Shown: positions 44,468-53,895, counted from the stretch's first letter. The stretch is 64,000 nucleotides of DNA from Verrucomicrobiota bacterium (GCA_016222825.1 JACRQF010000009.1:744001-808000), one strand, 5' to 3'. A program made the numbers and translations. Notes: a model not told the origin generated them from the letters alone.

Positions 44468-45697
44468 ATGGGAGAGAAGGCCATTAGCATCCTGCTCGTC
44501 GAGGACAATGAAGACGACGCGCTCTTGCTGCGGCGCACGCTGGCGGAAGGGCCGCGCGATCAGTTTGATCTGATCCACGTCGAGCGGCTGGACGCGGCGA
44601 TGAACAAGCTCGGCGAGCAGGCTTTTGACGTGGTGCTGCTGGACCTCTCCCTGCCGGACAGCCGCGGGCTGGGGACTTTCCGCAATCTTCACGACCGGAC
44701 GCCGGCGGTGCCGGTGGTGGTGCTGACGGGGCTGGACGACGAGACGGCGGCGATCACGGCCGCGAAAGAAGGCGCGCAGGATTACCTGGTGAAGGGGCAG
44801 TTCAACCGCAACCTGCTGGTGCGCGCGATGCGCTACGCCATCGAGCGGAAGCGCGTGGAGCTGGAGCTGGCCAACTACGCCAAGCAACTGCGCCTGAAGA
44901 ACGACCAGATGCAGGCGGACCTCGATCTGGCGCGCGAGGTGCAGATGGCGCTGCTGCCGCAGCAGTTTCCCACGTTCCCGCACGGCGTCGCGCTGAAGGA
45001 CTCGGCGCTGAGGTTCTGCGGCCATTACGAGCCGGCGACGACACTCGGCGGCGACTATTATGATGTGTTCGCGCTGTCGGATTCCGCGGCGGGCGTTTTG
45101 ATTTGCGACGTGATGGGCCACGGCGTGCGCGCGGGGCTGCTCACGGCGATGATCCGCGCGTTGATGGAGGAGCTGACCGCGTTCACGAACGGAGACGCGG
45201 CCGATCCCGGCCGGTTGCTCACGCAGATCAACCGCGGGCTGACAGTCATCTTGAAACAGGCGCGCACCACCGTGTTCGTCACGGCGTTCTATCTCGTCGC
45301 CGACGTGGCGCGCGGCCGGTTCCGCTACGCCAACGCCGGCCATCCCAGCCCGCTGCTGGCGCGGCGCGGCCGGAACTGCGTCGAACTGGTCGGCGAGGCG
45401 AACAAGCCCGGGGCGGCGCTGGGGCTGTTTGAGGATGCCGTCTTCGAGACCTTCGAGGAGCCGATGGCCGCCGGAGACATGGCGATGTTGTTCACCGACG
45501 GCCTGTTCGAGGTGCAAGGCCCCAGCGGCGAGATTTACGGCGAGAAGCGGCTGCAGGAGGCGGTGCAAAAGAACCTGCAATTGCCGGCGGGCGATTTGTT
45601 TGGCGCGCTGCTGGCGGAAGTCCGGGAGTTTTCGCAGCAGCGGGATCTGGCCGACGACGTGTGCATGGTCGGAATGGAAGTGGCCCGCGTCGGTTGA
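44468..45697 (+). CDS. Response regulator with PP2C/SpoIIE phosphatase output (RsbU-like)
   Basis: Protein of 409 residues from ATG 44468; the open frame upstream is not protein-like. Residues 1-130 form a receiver domain with phosphoacceptor Asp59 (VVLLDLSLPDS) and the acidic pocket at 12-13. A coiled linker (135-170, LELANYAKQLRLKNDQMQAD) leads to a PP2C-type domain (about 175-405) with metal motifs GGDYYDVF, CDVMGHG, TDGLFE and DDVCM. Such proteins dephosphorylate anti-sigma-factor antagonists when their receiver is phosphorylated. No anti-sigma or antagonist gene is adjacent. The downstream kinase is the obvious partner. Confidence 0.87.
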   Translation: MGEKAISILLVEDNEDDALLLRRTLAEGPRDQFDLIHVERLDAAMNKLGEQAFDVVLLDLSLPDSRGLGTFRNLHDRTPAVPVVVLTGLDDETAAITAAKEGAQDYLVKGQFNRNLLVRAMRYAIERKRVELELANYAKQLRLKNDQMQADLDLAREVQMALLPQQFPTFPHGVALKDSALRFCGHYEPATTLGGDYYDVFALSDSAAGVLICDVMGHGVRAGLLTAMIRALMEELTAFTNGDAADPGRLLTQINRGLTVILKQARTTVFVTAFYLVADVARGRFRYANAGHPSPLLARRGRNCVELVGEANKPGAALGLFEDAVFETFEEPMAAGDMAMLFTDGLFEVQGPSGEIYGEKRLQEAVQKNLQLPAGDLFGALLAEVREFSQQRDLADDVCMVGMEVARVG

Positions 45698-45799
45698 CGC
45701 GCGGCCGAGAAAAAGGAGAGTTTTGGGATTTGCGGCGCTTGCGCCGGAAACGGCGGTTGGCTAGACTCCGCGCCGTCGCGAACATGGAGCACTGAACCA

Positions 45800-48679
45800 A
45801 TGCCGGAGGGCCGTATCAAAATCCTGCACATCGAAGACGACCGCGGCAGCGCGGACGTGGTGCGCGCGATGTTGTCAGCGGCACCGGGCGTTATGTTCGA
45901 CCTCGAGTGGACGGGCCGGCTCGACCAAGGGCTGGAGCGTCTGGCGAAGGGCGGCGTGGACGTGGTGCTGCTGGATCTGGGACTGCCGGACAGCCACGGC
46001 TTGGACACGTTCAACCGGGCGCATGCGGCGGACCCGCGGACGGCGATCATCGTGTTCACCGTCACCGACAACGAGGAGATGGCCATCCGCGCCGTGCATG
46101 AGGGGGCGCAGGATTACCTGAGCAAGAGCCTGATTCAAGGGCCGGCGGGCCGCCTGCTGCTGACACGCGCCATCCGCTACGCCGTCGAGCGCCGGCACGC
46201 GCAGGAGACACTGGCGGAAGAGCGCCGCTTGTTGCGCAACCTCATTGACAGTTTTCCCGACCACATCTACGTGAAGAACACCGACAGCAAGTTCCTCATG
46301 GTGAACAGGGTGACGGCGCGGTTCTTCGGCAAGGCGACGCCGGAAGAGGTCATCGGGAAGACGGACTTCGATTTTTTCCCGCACGGGCTGGCGATGCAAT
46401 TCCGCGAGGAGGAAGCGGCGGTGTTCAATTCGGCCCAATCGCTCGTGAACCGCGAGGCGGCCGTCACCGACAGCTCAGGCAGGACCCGCTGGGTGTTGAC
46501 GAGCAAGGTGCAGTTGCATGACGGCCGCGGCAAGGTCACCGGTTTGCTGGGCGTCAACCGCGACATCACCGAAATCAAGGAAGCCGAGATGGAGCGCGCG
46601 CGGCTGGCGGGCAATCTCCGCCTGATGTTGGAGTCCACCGCGGTGGGTTTCTTCGGCATGGATCGCGCGGGCCGATGCACGTTCATTAACAAGGCCGGCG
46701 CCCGGATGCTGGGCTACGAACCGGGGGAGTTGGAGGGCAAGGACGTGCACCAGACGATCCACCCCCGGCGACCCGACGGGTCGCCGTATCCGGCGGACGA
46801 GTGCCCGATGACCCAGGCGATCCGGACGGGCGAAGGCGCCGACATGGACTCGGAAGTGTTGTGGCGGCGCAACGGCACGGCGTTCCCGGCGGAATACACG
46901 GCGTTCCCAGTGAAGGAAAACAACGTCATCCAGGGCGCGGTGGTGACGTTCCTGGACACCACGCAACGCCGCGCCGCCGAAATGGCGCTGGACTCGGAGC
47001 GCAACCTGCTGCGCGCGTTGATTGACAACCTGCCCGACTACATCCTCGTCAAGGACGCGCAAGGCCGTTATCTCGTGGACAACATCGCGCATCGCCGTTT
47101 TGTGGGAGCGAAGACCACCAAGGAAGTCGTCGGAAAAACACCGGAGGATTTTTTCCCGCCGGCCGAGGCCGCGCGCATCCGGGCCGAGGATGTCGAAGTG
47201 GTGCGCACTGGCGAGCCGCTGGTCAACCGCGAGGAGCCGATGATTCGGCCCGACGGCCGGCAGATTTGGGTCTGGAAAACGAAAGTCCCCTTGCGCGAAC
47301 CCAGCGGCTCCATCACCGGCCTGGTCGCCATCACCAGCGACGTCACCGCACACAAGGAAGCCGAACAGCGCATGGCGACCCAGCACGCCGTCACCCGCGT
47401 CCTGGCCGAGGCGCCGACGCTCGACCAAGCCACGCCCAAAATCCTTCAGGCCCTCTGCGAGGGTCTCGGCTGGGACTTCGGCGAACTGTGGATTCCGGAC
47501 TGGCATGAGAACGTCCTGCATTGCATCAAGACCTGGCACCCGCCCGACCTCGACCTCCACGAGCTTAACGCGGCCACCTCCGAAACCTTCCTCTCGCCCG
47601 GCGTCGGCGTGCCCGGCCGCGTCTGGTCCTCCGCCAAGCCCGCGTGGATTCCCGACGTGACCCACGACAGCAATTTCCCCAGCGCGCGCTTCGCAGCGAA
47701 GGCGGGCTTGCGCGGCGCGCTCGGCTTCCCCGTCACGCTCGGCCAACTGGTCCTCGGCGTCATCGCTTTCTGCAGCCGCGAGATTCGCGAGCCGGATGAT
47801 CGCCTGCTCCAGATGTTCGCGGCCATCGGCAGCCAGGTCGGGCAGTTCATCGAGCGCAAACAGGCCGAGGAACAACTGAAGAAGACGCTGCTCGACCTGA
47901 CCCGCGCTCACGAGGAACTGAAAGCCGCCCAGACCCAACTCGTTGATGTGGAGAAGATGGAAACCGTCGGACGCCTCGCCGCCGGCGTTGCTCACGAGGT
48001 GAAGAACCCGCTCGCCATCATCCGCATGGGCGTGGATTACGCGATGGGCCAGATCAAGGGCCACAACGGCGACCTTGAGCAGGTGCTGAACGACATGAAC
48101 GGTGCCGTCCAGCGCGCCACCAACATCGTCAACGGCCTCCTCGACCTCAGCGCGGCGCAGGAACTGTCCGTGAAGCCGTCGGACCCGCACGCGCTGCTGG
48201 AGCAGTGTCTCTCCATGCTCCGCCACGCCACTTCCACCACGCACGTCCAGGTGGTCCGCGAGTTCGCTGAAAAGCTACCGCCGCTGAGGCTCGACCCGCA
48301 GAAAATGGAGCAGGTGTTCCTCAACATCATGCTCAACGCCATCCACGCCATGTCCGACGGCGGCACGCTCACCGTGCGCACCTACTCCAAGCGGCTCAAG
48401 GTGGGCGACGTGAACCGCGACCCCGGCAGCCGTTCCGGCGTGCGGCTCCGTTCGGGCGACGTGGCCGTGGTCGTGGAAGTGGACGACACCGGCACCGGCA
48501 TCCCCGAAGACAAACTGGCGAAGGTGTTCGATCCCTTCTTCACCACCAAACCGACCGGCAAAGGCACCGGCCTGGGATTGACAGTCTCGCGGCGTATCGT
48601 CAACATGCACGGTGGCACGATTCAGATACAGAACCGCCCGGAAGGCGGCGCGCGCGCCACGATTTTGCTCAAAGCCTGA
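45800..48679 (+). CDS. Receiver-PAS-PAS-PAS-GAF sensor histidine kinase
   Basis: Protein of 959 residues with no signal or membrane segment, so a cytoplasmic sensor. Receiver 1-125 with Asp59 (VVLLDLGLPDS). Three PAS domains: about 150-268 (SFPDHIYVKNTDSKFLMVN), 275-395 (AVGFFGMDRAGRCTFINKAG) and 400-520 (NLPDYILVKDAQGRYLVDN). The first and third are near duplicates (LIDSFPDHIYVKN against LIDNLPDYILVKD). GAF about 525-690. HisKA with phosphoacceptor His732 (AAGVAHEVKNPLAI), then HATPase boxes (MEQVFLNIMLNAIHAM, DDTGTGIP, GTGLGLTVSRRIV). The N-terminal receiver suggests input from another kinase. Confidence 0.88.
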   Translation: MPEGRIKILHIEDDRGSADVVRAMLSAAPGVMFDLEWTGRLDQGLERLAKGGVDVVLLDLGLPDSHGLDTFNRAHAADPRTAIIVFTVTDNEEMAIRAVHEGAQDYLSKSLIQGPAGRLLLTRAIRYAVERRHAQETLAEERRLLRNLIDSFPDHIYVKNTDSKFLMVNRVTARFFGKATPEEVIGKTDFDFFPHGLAMQFREEEAAVFNSAQSLVNREAAVTDSSGRTRWVLTSKVQLHDGRGKVTGLLGVNRDITEIKEAEMERARLAGNLRLMLESTAVGFFGMDRAGRCTFINKAGARMLGYEPGELEGKDVHQTIHPRRPDGSPYPADECPMTQAIRTGEGADMDSEVLWRRNGTAFPAEYTAFPVKENNVIQGAVVTFLDTTQRRAAEMALDSERNLLRALIDNLPDYILVKDAQGRYLVDNIAHRRFVGAKTTKEVVGKTPEDFFPPAEAARIRAEDVEVVRTGEPLVNREEPMIRPDGRQIWVWKTKVPLREPSGSITGLVAITSDVTAHKEAEQRMATQHAVTRVLAEAPTLDQATPKILQALCEGLGWDFGELWIPDWHENVLHCIKTWHPPDLDLHELNAATSETFLSPGVGVPGRVWSSAKPAWIPDVTHDSNFPSARFAAKAGLRGALGFPVTLGQLVLGVIAFCSREIREPDDRLLQMFAAIGSQVGQFIERKQAEEQLKKTLLDLTRAHEELKAAQTQLVDVEKMETVGRLAAGVAHEVKNPLAIIRMGVDYAMGQIKGHNGDLEQVLNDMNGAVQRATNIVNGLLDLSAAQELSVKPSDPHALLEQCLSMLRHATSTTHVQVVREFAEKLPPLRLDPQKMEQVFLNIMLNAIHAMSDGGTLTVRTYSKRLKVGDVNRDPGSRSGVRLRSGDVAVVVEVDDTGTGIPEDKLAKVFDPFFTTKPTGKGTGLGLTVSRRIVNMHGGTIQIQNRPEGGARATILLKA

Positions 48680-48699
48680 ACCAAGAGGAAACAATCGCT

Positions 48700-49092
48700 A
48701 TGGAAAAGAAACGCATTCTGGTTGTGGACGACGAGGTCGGCTTCACCCGCATGGTGCGGCTGAACCTGGAGCAAACCGGCGTCTATGAGGTCCGCGAAGT
48801 CAACGAAGGCAAGGCCGCGTTGCCCACCGCCCGCGTGTTCAAACCCGACCTCATCCTGCTGGACGTGGTCATGCCGGACATGGACGGCGGCGACGTCGCC
48901 GCTTCGATCCAGCAAGACCCGATCCTGAAAAAAGTGCCCGTGATCTTCGTCACCGCCGTCGTGCGCAAGCGCGAAGCCGGCACTGGCGGCATGGTCAGCG
49001 GCGGCGCGCTTTTCCTCGCCAAACCCATCGGCATCGTGGATCTCATCGAGGCCATCGAGTCCGCGCTCGGCAAACCCAGCGCTGGCGCCTGA
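48700..49092 (+). CDS. Single-domain response regulator (CheY-like)
   Basis: Protein of 130 residues, receiver only. Acidic pocket Asp10/Asp11 (VVDDE), phosphoacceptor Asp55 (LILLDVVMPDMDG), a conserved Thr near 85 and Lys108 (FLAKPI). GAGGAAA precedes ATG 48700 by about 9 bases, and the gene follows the kinase by 20 bases, so the pair is co-transcribed. With no output domain it probably relays phosphate or binds a partner protein. The final extra loop before the lysine (REAGTGGMVSGGAL) is glycine-rich, as in receivers of the shuttle type. Confidence 0.88.
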   Translation: MEKKRILVVDDEVGFTRMVRLNLEQTGVYEVREVNEGKAALPTARVFKPDLILLDVVMPDMDGGDVAASIQQDPILKKVPVIFVTAVVRKREAGTGGMVSGGALFLAKPIGIVDLIEAIESALGKPSAGA

Positions 49093-49113
49093 GCGCGGCC
49101 ACTGGCTGGAAGT

Positions 49114-51348
49114 TCAGTCGGCCTGAGCCGGAACAAGGCTGTTGAGGTAGTGCTCCAGTTTCGTGTAGCCGTCGGAGGCAACCTGGCTGGCGTCAGCGGG
49201 GTCGGCGGGGGTCAGGCCGTGTGTCTTCTCCCAATCGTCCGGAATCCCATCGTTATCTGAATCGGTCGGTGATTGCCCTCCGGCATAAGTCGGCCACGGG
49301 CCAAGTTCCTTCTCGTAGCGGACGATCCTACCCGTCCGGTTGCGCACGTCAGCGACGATGCGCGCGTCGGTGGAATCGCGTCGCGGAAAAGCCGCGCCTG
49401 CGCGTTGCAACACCAACTCAAACGCCGCCGCTGCTGATTGAGTTTGCACGGCCGGCGCGGCGTGCGGCGCAGCGGCGAACGCTTCTGAATCGAAACCAGT
49501 CCCGAACCGGTTGTCGCGGCACACGTCACTGGAGCCGTCCATCACGTTGCCGTCGAGAAACAACGCACCGGGCATGACGACACTTTCACCGAGCAGGAAC
49601 CGCGGCGGCTTCTGCGTCGTGGAGGGGCCGGGCCTTGCGAAGTTGTTCACGTAATTCACTTCGCGAAACTCTCCGTAGCCGCAGGCGCCGCCCCAATCGT
49701 AGATCACGTTGTTGCGGAAGTCGCACCGGCTGAGACCGGCGAAACGCGGGTTCCGCGTGCCGCAGTGGGCGTAGAGGTTGTGGTGCCAACTGCTCCGGTC
49801 GCCGCCGATGATCGAACCCATCGAGTGGCCGTAGTAGCTCAGCCCTTCGGCCAGGATGCACCACTGCACCGTGTAGCGGTCGCAGGTCTGCGTGCAGGAA
49901 ATCGTCTCGTCGGTCCCCCAACTCGCCGAGCAGTGGTCGAGGATGAAATTCTGTGAACTGTAACAGGCGATGCAATCGCCTTCGTTCTCGCCTTTGTCGC
50001 CCGTGTGACCGGTGCGCACGCGCAGGTGGCGGACAATGACATCGTGAGTGTTGTTCAGCGAGAGTGTGTCCGGCGCGCCCTTGAGACAGATGCCGTCGCC
50101 CGGCGCAGTCTGGCCGGCGATGGTGATGAACGGCTCGCGAATCTGGAGCGGCTTTTTCAACTCGATGACGCCGCCAACGCGGAAGATGACCGTGCGCGGG
50201 CCTTTGGCGTTGATTGCTTCACGCAAGCTGCCAGGGCCGGAGTCGTTGAGGTTGGTCACGAAGAGCACTTTTCCGCCGCGTCCGCCTTTGGCAAACGCAC
50301 CATAGCCTTCCGCGCCCGGAAACGCCCGCGTGCCTGAGCCGGGCGGCGGCGCATGGCGGTCCACCTCGCGATACATCTTCTCCCACGCCGCTTTGATCGC
50401 CGCCGATTCGATCTTCACCGCACGCGCCGGCCGTCCGCTCGTGTGTGGAGCCCTCCGGCCGTCGGCGGCAACCTCGTGCGGATCGCAAAGCATGATGTCG
50501 CACTTGCTCGCTCCGCCGCAATACGTCAGCCGCCATTCGTAGGTTTTGCCCGCGTGCCCGGCACGAATGAAGCTGCCTTCCGGCAGGTCAGCGAAAGTGC
50601 CTTCACACGGCTTGGAGCCGGCCAGCAGCACAATGTCACCGCTCGGCGGCGTGTCCAGCAGACCAACGCGAAGGGAACACGTGTTTGCACGGCCTTTTCG
50701 CGAAAGCCGGATGCAATCTTTCTTGTTCCACAACACGATCGGTGTGACACCGCCCGCATCAATGTCGAACACCAACTCGACAGTGCTTCCAACGCGACCG
50801 GCCGGTATGGAGCACCAAACCGCATTCAGCGCCACGATGCTGCTGGCCTTGGAACCCACCACACGCAGCCGCGCCGTTGAACCGCCTCCCCAACCCAACG
50901 CTAGGTAGCGCGTCATCACGTCGCCGCCGCGAATCTTCATTTCGCCACCGCACGCTCGGTCGGTCCCGTCGCCCTCGTTCATGCCGCCGATGCCGATTTC
51001 CGTGACGCACACATGGCCGCCGTTGACCACGAATCTCCCGCGCGAGCCGGTGAGTTCGCCAAGCCGGATGGTTTCCAACGCCATCAACGAGCCGCCGTTC
51101 ATCGTCAGCGAAGCGTCGGCGTTGCGGTCTATTCCGAGTTCAAGCCGTGACACCGCCACCTCGCCGCTACTCAAAGTCACGCGGCCGGTGCCGTTGATTT
51201 CGGCAAAGGAATTCACCGTCGCCGGTGGGCCGCTCCACTTCGCTGCGTCCTCCCAGTTCCCGTCGCCGCCACGCCACCGCATCGCCGTTGCTGCCGATGC
51301 CGTCCCTGCGGACAGACACAGACAGACCGCGATGGCGAATCGGATCAT
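49114..51348 (-). CDS. Secreted pectate-lyase-like beta-helix protein
   Basis: Protein of 744 residues. ATG 51348 begins a Sec signal (MIRFAIAVCLCLSAGTASA). Residues 20-280 resemble the repeated beta-strand modules of PEP-CTERM/autotransporter-type passenger regions (RWRGGDGNWEDAAKWSG, LTMNGGSLMALETIRLGEL). A right-handed beta-helix with pectate-lyase features follows (about 325-620: FVTNLNDSGPGSLREAI, VIVRHLRVRTG, LDHCSASWGTDETISC). A calcium-binding thrombospondin-type segment (DSDNDGIPDDWE) is near the end. Family members cut polygalacturonate by elimination. The catalytic arginine cannot be placed with certainty. Confidence 0.75.
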   Translation of the reverse strand: MIRFAIAVCLCLSAGTASAATAMRWRGGDGNWEDAAKWSGPPATVNSFAEINGTGRVTLSSGEVAVSRLELGIDRNADASLTMNGGSLMALETIRLGELTGSRGRFVVNGGHVCVTEIGIGGMNEGDGTDRACGGEMKIRGGDVMTRYLALGWGGGSTARLRVVGSKASSIVALNAVWCSIPAGRVGSTVELVFDIDAGGVTPIVLWNKKDCIRLSRKGRANTCSLRVGLLDTPPSGDIVLLAGSKPCEGTFADLPEGSFIRAGHAGKTYEWRLTYCGGASKCDIMLCDPHEVAADGRRAPHTSGRPARAVKIESAAIKAAWEKMYREVDRHAPPPGSGTRAFPGAEGYGAFAKGGRGGKVLFVTNLNDSGPGSLREAINAKGPRTVIFRVGGVIELKKPLQIREPFITIAGQTAPGDGICLKGAPDTLSLNNTHDVIVRHLRVRTGHTGDKGENEGDCIACYSSQNFILDHCSASWGTDETISCTQTCDRYTVQWCILAEGLSYYGHSMGSIIGGDRSSWHHNLYAHCGTRNPRFAGLSRCDFRNNVIYDWGGACGYGEFREVNYVNNFARPGPSTTQKPPRFLLGESVVMPGALFLDGNVMDGSSDVCRDNRFGTGFDSEAFAAAPHAAPAVQTQSAAAAFELVLQRAGAAFPRRDSTDARIVADVRNRTGRIVRYEKELGPWPTYAGGQSPTDSDNDGIPDDWEKTHGLTPADPADASQVASDGYTKLEHYLNSLVPAQAD

Positions 51349-51364
51349 TGCTTGATCGCTACGG

Positions 51365-53428
51365 CTAAGGTCGTCGCTCGCGGATGGCCGCCAGAATGTC
51401 CGCGATGACTTCCGCGCGCGGCTTCGAGCCAAGGTCGCCTTTGCCGTGGACGCGCACGGAGACGGCGTTCGCCGCCTGATCGCGACCACCCACGATCAAC
51501 ATCGTGTGAGCCTTCGCTTCCTCGGCGCGTTTGATGCGGCCCTGGAGCTTGTCGTTGCTGAACTCCATGCTCGCGCGCACATACTGGCCGCGTAGTTCCT
51601 TCACGATCTCCTCGCAGTAGGCGATCTGCTCCTGCGTGATCGGCAGCACGCGCACCTGTTCCGGCGCGAGCCAGAGCGGGAAGTTGCCCGCGTAATGCTC
51701 GATGAGGAAGCCGACGAACCGCTCGTGCGTGCCCAGCGGCGCGCGGTGGATGCAGAGTGGCGTTTTGTCACTGTTGTCCTTGTCGCGATAGACCAAGCCG
51801 AACCGGCCCGGCACGGCGAAGTCCACCTGATTGGTCGCCAGCGTGAACTCGCGGCCGATGACGCTCCAGACCTGCACATCAATCTTCGGCCCGTAGAACG
51901 CCGCCTCGTTCGGCACTTCCTCGTAGTTGATGCCGCTCTCCTTCAACACCCGCCGCACCATATCCTCCGTCTTCACCCACAGGTCGGCCTGGTCCACGTA
52001 TTTCTTGCCGAGACCCTCCTTCGAGTGCGTGCTGAAGCGCATCACGTATTTCTCGATGCCGAAGATCTTGAAATACTTCAGATACATCTCGTTGACCGCG
52101 TTGAACTCCTGCGCGAACTGCTCCGGCGAGCAGTAGATGTGCGAGTCGTTCATGTTCAGCGAACGCACGCGCATCAGCCCGAACAACTCGCCCGACTGCT
52201 CGTAGCGGTAGCAGCACCCGTATTCCGCCAGCCGCAACGGCATGTCGCGGTAGCTCCGCGGCTGCGCCGAAAAAATGCGGTGATGGTGCGGGCAGTTCAT
52301 CGCTTTGAGGTAATAGTAGTTTGGTTCGCCAGCGTATGTTGCCCTGAGTTCACTTTGCAGGGCATACAAAGCGTTTTGCTTAATGACCTCACCAACATCG
52401 CCTTCCATACGCAACGAACTGATTCGAGCCAAAGCATCCCTCAGCAAACCTGGATTATTCCGAACCTCATCAGGTGACAGAAGAAATCCTGCCTTAACCA
52501 GACCATCACGCAGCATGGTGAGAGACTCTTCAGCTACCTCAATGTTCTCACTCAAAAAGCGGTCTGCTGTCGTATTCTCCCGAACAACCATCGGGGGAAA
52601 CATAGAGTCGGCGTAATACGGCAGATGCCCCGAAGTCTCATACATCAACTTCCGCGCGATGTGCGGCGTCTTGACGCGGACGTAGCCGGCTTGGAACTCG
52701 GTCTGCTTGGCGAGCGTTTCGAGTTCCTCGATGATCGCGCCGCCAGCGGGCAGCCAGAGCGCGAGGCCGGGGCCGACGTATTCAGCGTCCAGCGCGAAGA
52801 GGCCCATCTCCGCGCCGAGCTTGCGATGGTCGCGGCGCTTCGCCTCCTCCTGCATCTTCTCCCACTCTTCGAGCTGCGTCTTGTTCTTGAACGCGACGCC
52901 GTAGATGCGCTGGAGCTGCGGGTTCTTCTCGTCGCCCTTGTAGTAAGCGCTGGCGACGCTGGTGAGCTTGAACGCGCCGATGTTGCCGGTGCGCATCACG
53001 TGCGGCCCGGCGCAGAGGTCGAGGAAGTCGCCGCTCTTGTAGTAGGTGATCGCTTCGCCTTCGGGAATGCTGCGGACGTTCTCCAGCTTGAACCGGCTCG
53101 GTTCCGGCCGCTCGGTGAGCGCGCCAAGCCGCCCGGTCTCCGCGTCGCGCAACGCCTGCTCGCGCGTGACGGTGACCTTCTCGAAGACCAGGTTCTCCTT
53201 GGTAATCTTCTTCATCTCCGCCTCGATCTTCGGGAAATCGTCGGGCGTGATGCGATGCTTCAGGTCGAGATCGTAGTAGTAGCCCTCTTCCACTGCCGGC
53301 CCGTAGGCCAGTTGGGCGTCGGGCCAAAGTCTCAGAATCGCCGTCGCCAGCACGTGGGCGCACGAATGCCGCAACCGCTCCGCTTCGCTCATCTGCTGCC
53401 GTTCATCCAGTGTTTTTCGTTCAGCCAT
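51365..53428 (-). CDS. thrS: Threonyl-tRNA synthetase, lacking TGS and with an extra segment
   Basis: Protein of 687 residues that charges tRNA-Thr. It begins almost directly in the editing domain (HSCAH at 21-25, CAGPH at 139-143), so the N-terminal TGS-like domain of the E. coli enzyme is absent. The class II core and the anticodon-binding domain follow (KAMNCPHHH, SYRDMPLRLAEYG, LMRVRSLNMNDSHI, EAAFYGPKIDVQV, PLCIHRAPLGTHERF, then SNDKLQGRIKRAEEAKA). Residues 283-370 form an 88-residue helical segment between MFPPM and YYYLKAMNCP that E. coli ThrRS does not have. ATG 53428 is preceded by AT-rich DNA with short CACGAATCA repeats and no clear Shine-Dalgarno. Confidence 0.93.
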   Translation of the reverse strand: MAERKTLDERQQMSEAERLRHSCAHVLATAILRLWPDAQLAYGPAVEEGYYYDLDLKHRITPDDFPKIEAEMKKITKENLVFEKVTVTREQALRDAETGRLGALTERPEPSRFKLENVRSIPEGEAITYYKSGDFLDLCAGPHVMRTGNIGAFKLTSVASAYYKGDEKNPQLQRIYGVAFKNKTQLEEWEKMQEEAKRRDHRKLGAEMGLFALDAEYVGPGLALWLPAGGAIIEELETLAKQTEFQAGYVRVKTPHIARKLMYETSGHLPYYADSMFPPMVVRENTTADRFLSENIEVAEESLTMLRDGLVKAGFLLSPDEVRNNPGLLRDALARISSLRMEGDVGEVIKQNALYALQSELRATYAGEPNYYYLKAMNCPHHHRIFSAQPRSYRDMPLRLAEYGCCYRYEQSGELFGLMRVRSLNMNDSHIYCSPEQFAQEFNAVNEMYLKYFKIFGIEKYVMRFSTHSKEGLGKKYVDQADLWVKTEDMVRRVLKESGINYEEVPNEAAFYGPKIDVQVWSVIGREFTLATNQVDFAVPGRFGLVYRDKDNSDKTPLCIHRAPLGTHERFVGFLIEHYAGNFPLWLAPEQVRVLPITQEQIAYCEEIVKELRGQYVRASMEFSNDKLQGRIKRAEEAKAHTMLIVGGRDQAANAVSVRVHGKGDLGSKPRAEVIADILAAIRERRP
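52319..52582 (-). other. Low-GC in-frame extra segment within thrS
   Basis: Codes residues 283-370 of the synthetase. Two hand-counted rows have 27 and 29 G/C of 60 (52441-52500, 52501-52560), against 37 of 60 in a neighbouring thrS row (52861-52920). The protein segment is helical and charged, and lies where usual enzymes have a few residues only. Confidence 0.7.
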
Positions 53429-53466
53429 AAAATCGTGACTCGTAATTGGTGATTCGTGATTCGTTT

Positions 53467-53540
53467 CTGTAGCGGCGATCCATGACCGCCGCGCCGTCTT
53501 ATCCAGCGCAACAGCCGGCGGTCAGAGACCGCCGCTACAG
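53467..53540. repeat. Pair of GTAG-headed REP hairpins upstream of thrS
   Basis: CTGTAGCGGCG (53467-53477) and its reverse complement CGCCGCTACAG (53530-53540) enclose two 7-bp hairpins with 3-base loops. Left: GGCGATC-CAT-GACCGCC (53474-53490, one mismatch). Right: GGCGGTC-AGA-GACCGCC (53517-53533). Each unit is GTAG followed by a hairpin, and the units face each other. Confidence 0.78.
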
Positions 53541-53541
53541 T

Positions 53542-53895
53542 TCAGTCAAAATACTCGTCCGCTTCTTCAAACGCCGGCGTGCCGACGACGACGGTCTTGA
53601 AATCGCCGTAGCCGCGGTGGCGCGTGCCAGCCGGAATATAGACCATCGTGCCCGGCGTCAATTCCACCGTCTCGCCGTCCAGTTCCATCTTCCCGGAGCC
53701 TTCGAGGATGTAATAGACCTCGTTGCACTTCTTGTGATAGTGCCGCTTCGACTCCAGGATGTGCGTGACGTGGAAGTTGACCACGTCCTGCCCATCGGCG
53801 CGCGTCAGGATGCGCGTGGACTGCCCGCAAGCGGAGCAGACAACGGCCCGCGCGTTGTCGCGATGGCGGACGATCCATTTGGCCGGCTTGTTCAT
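53542..53895 (-). CDS. Cupin-domain protein
   Basis: Protein of 117 residues with one conserved-barrel cupin. The metal ligands are all present: His52, His54 and Glu59 (HYHKKCNEVYYILEG) and His93 (AGTRHRGYG). A Cys-x-x-Cys pair lies before the barrel (VVCSACGQ, 20-23). Cytoplasmic. Small cupins like this are isomerases, dioxygenases or sugar-binding proteins, and the sequence alone cannot decide. It is transcribed toward thrS, with the REP pair between the two genes. Confidence 0.8.
   Translation of the reverse strand: MNKPAKWIVRHRDNARAVVCSACGQSTRILTRADGQDVVNFHVTHILESKRHYHKKCNEVYYILEGSGKMELDGETVELTPGTMVYIPAGTRHRGYGDFKTVVVGTPAFEEADEYFD

Noticed and set aside
46475-48244. 589-codon minus-strand open frame inside the histidine kinase gene
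   Set aside because: The plus frame has every PAS, GAF, HisKA and HATPase block; the antisense frame has none.
53430-53466. CACGAATCA-like direct repeats before thrS as a T-box or operator
   Set aside because: The copies are imperfect, and there is no T-box specifier loop or terminator; the region is too short for a T-box leader.
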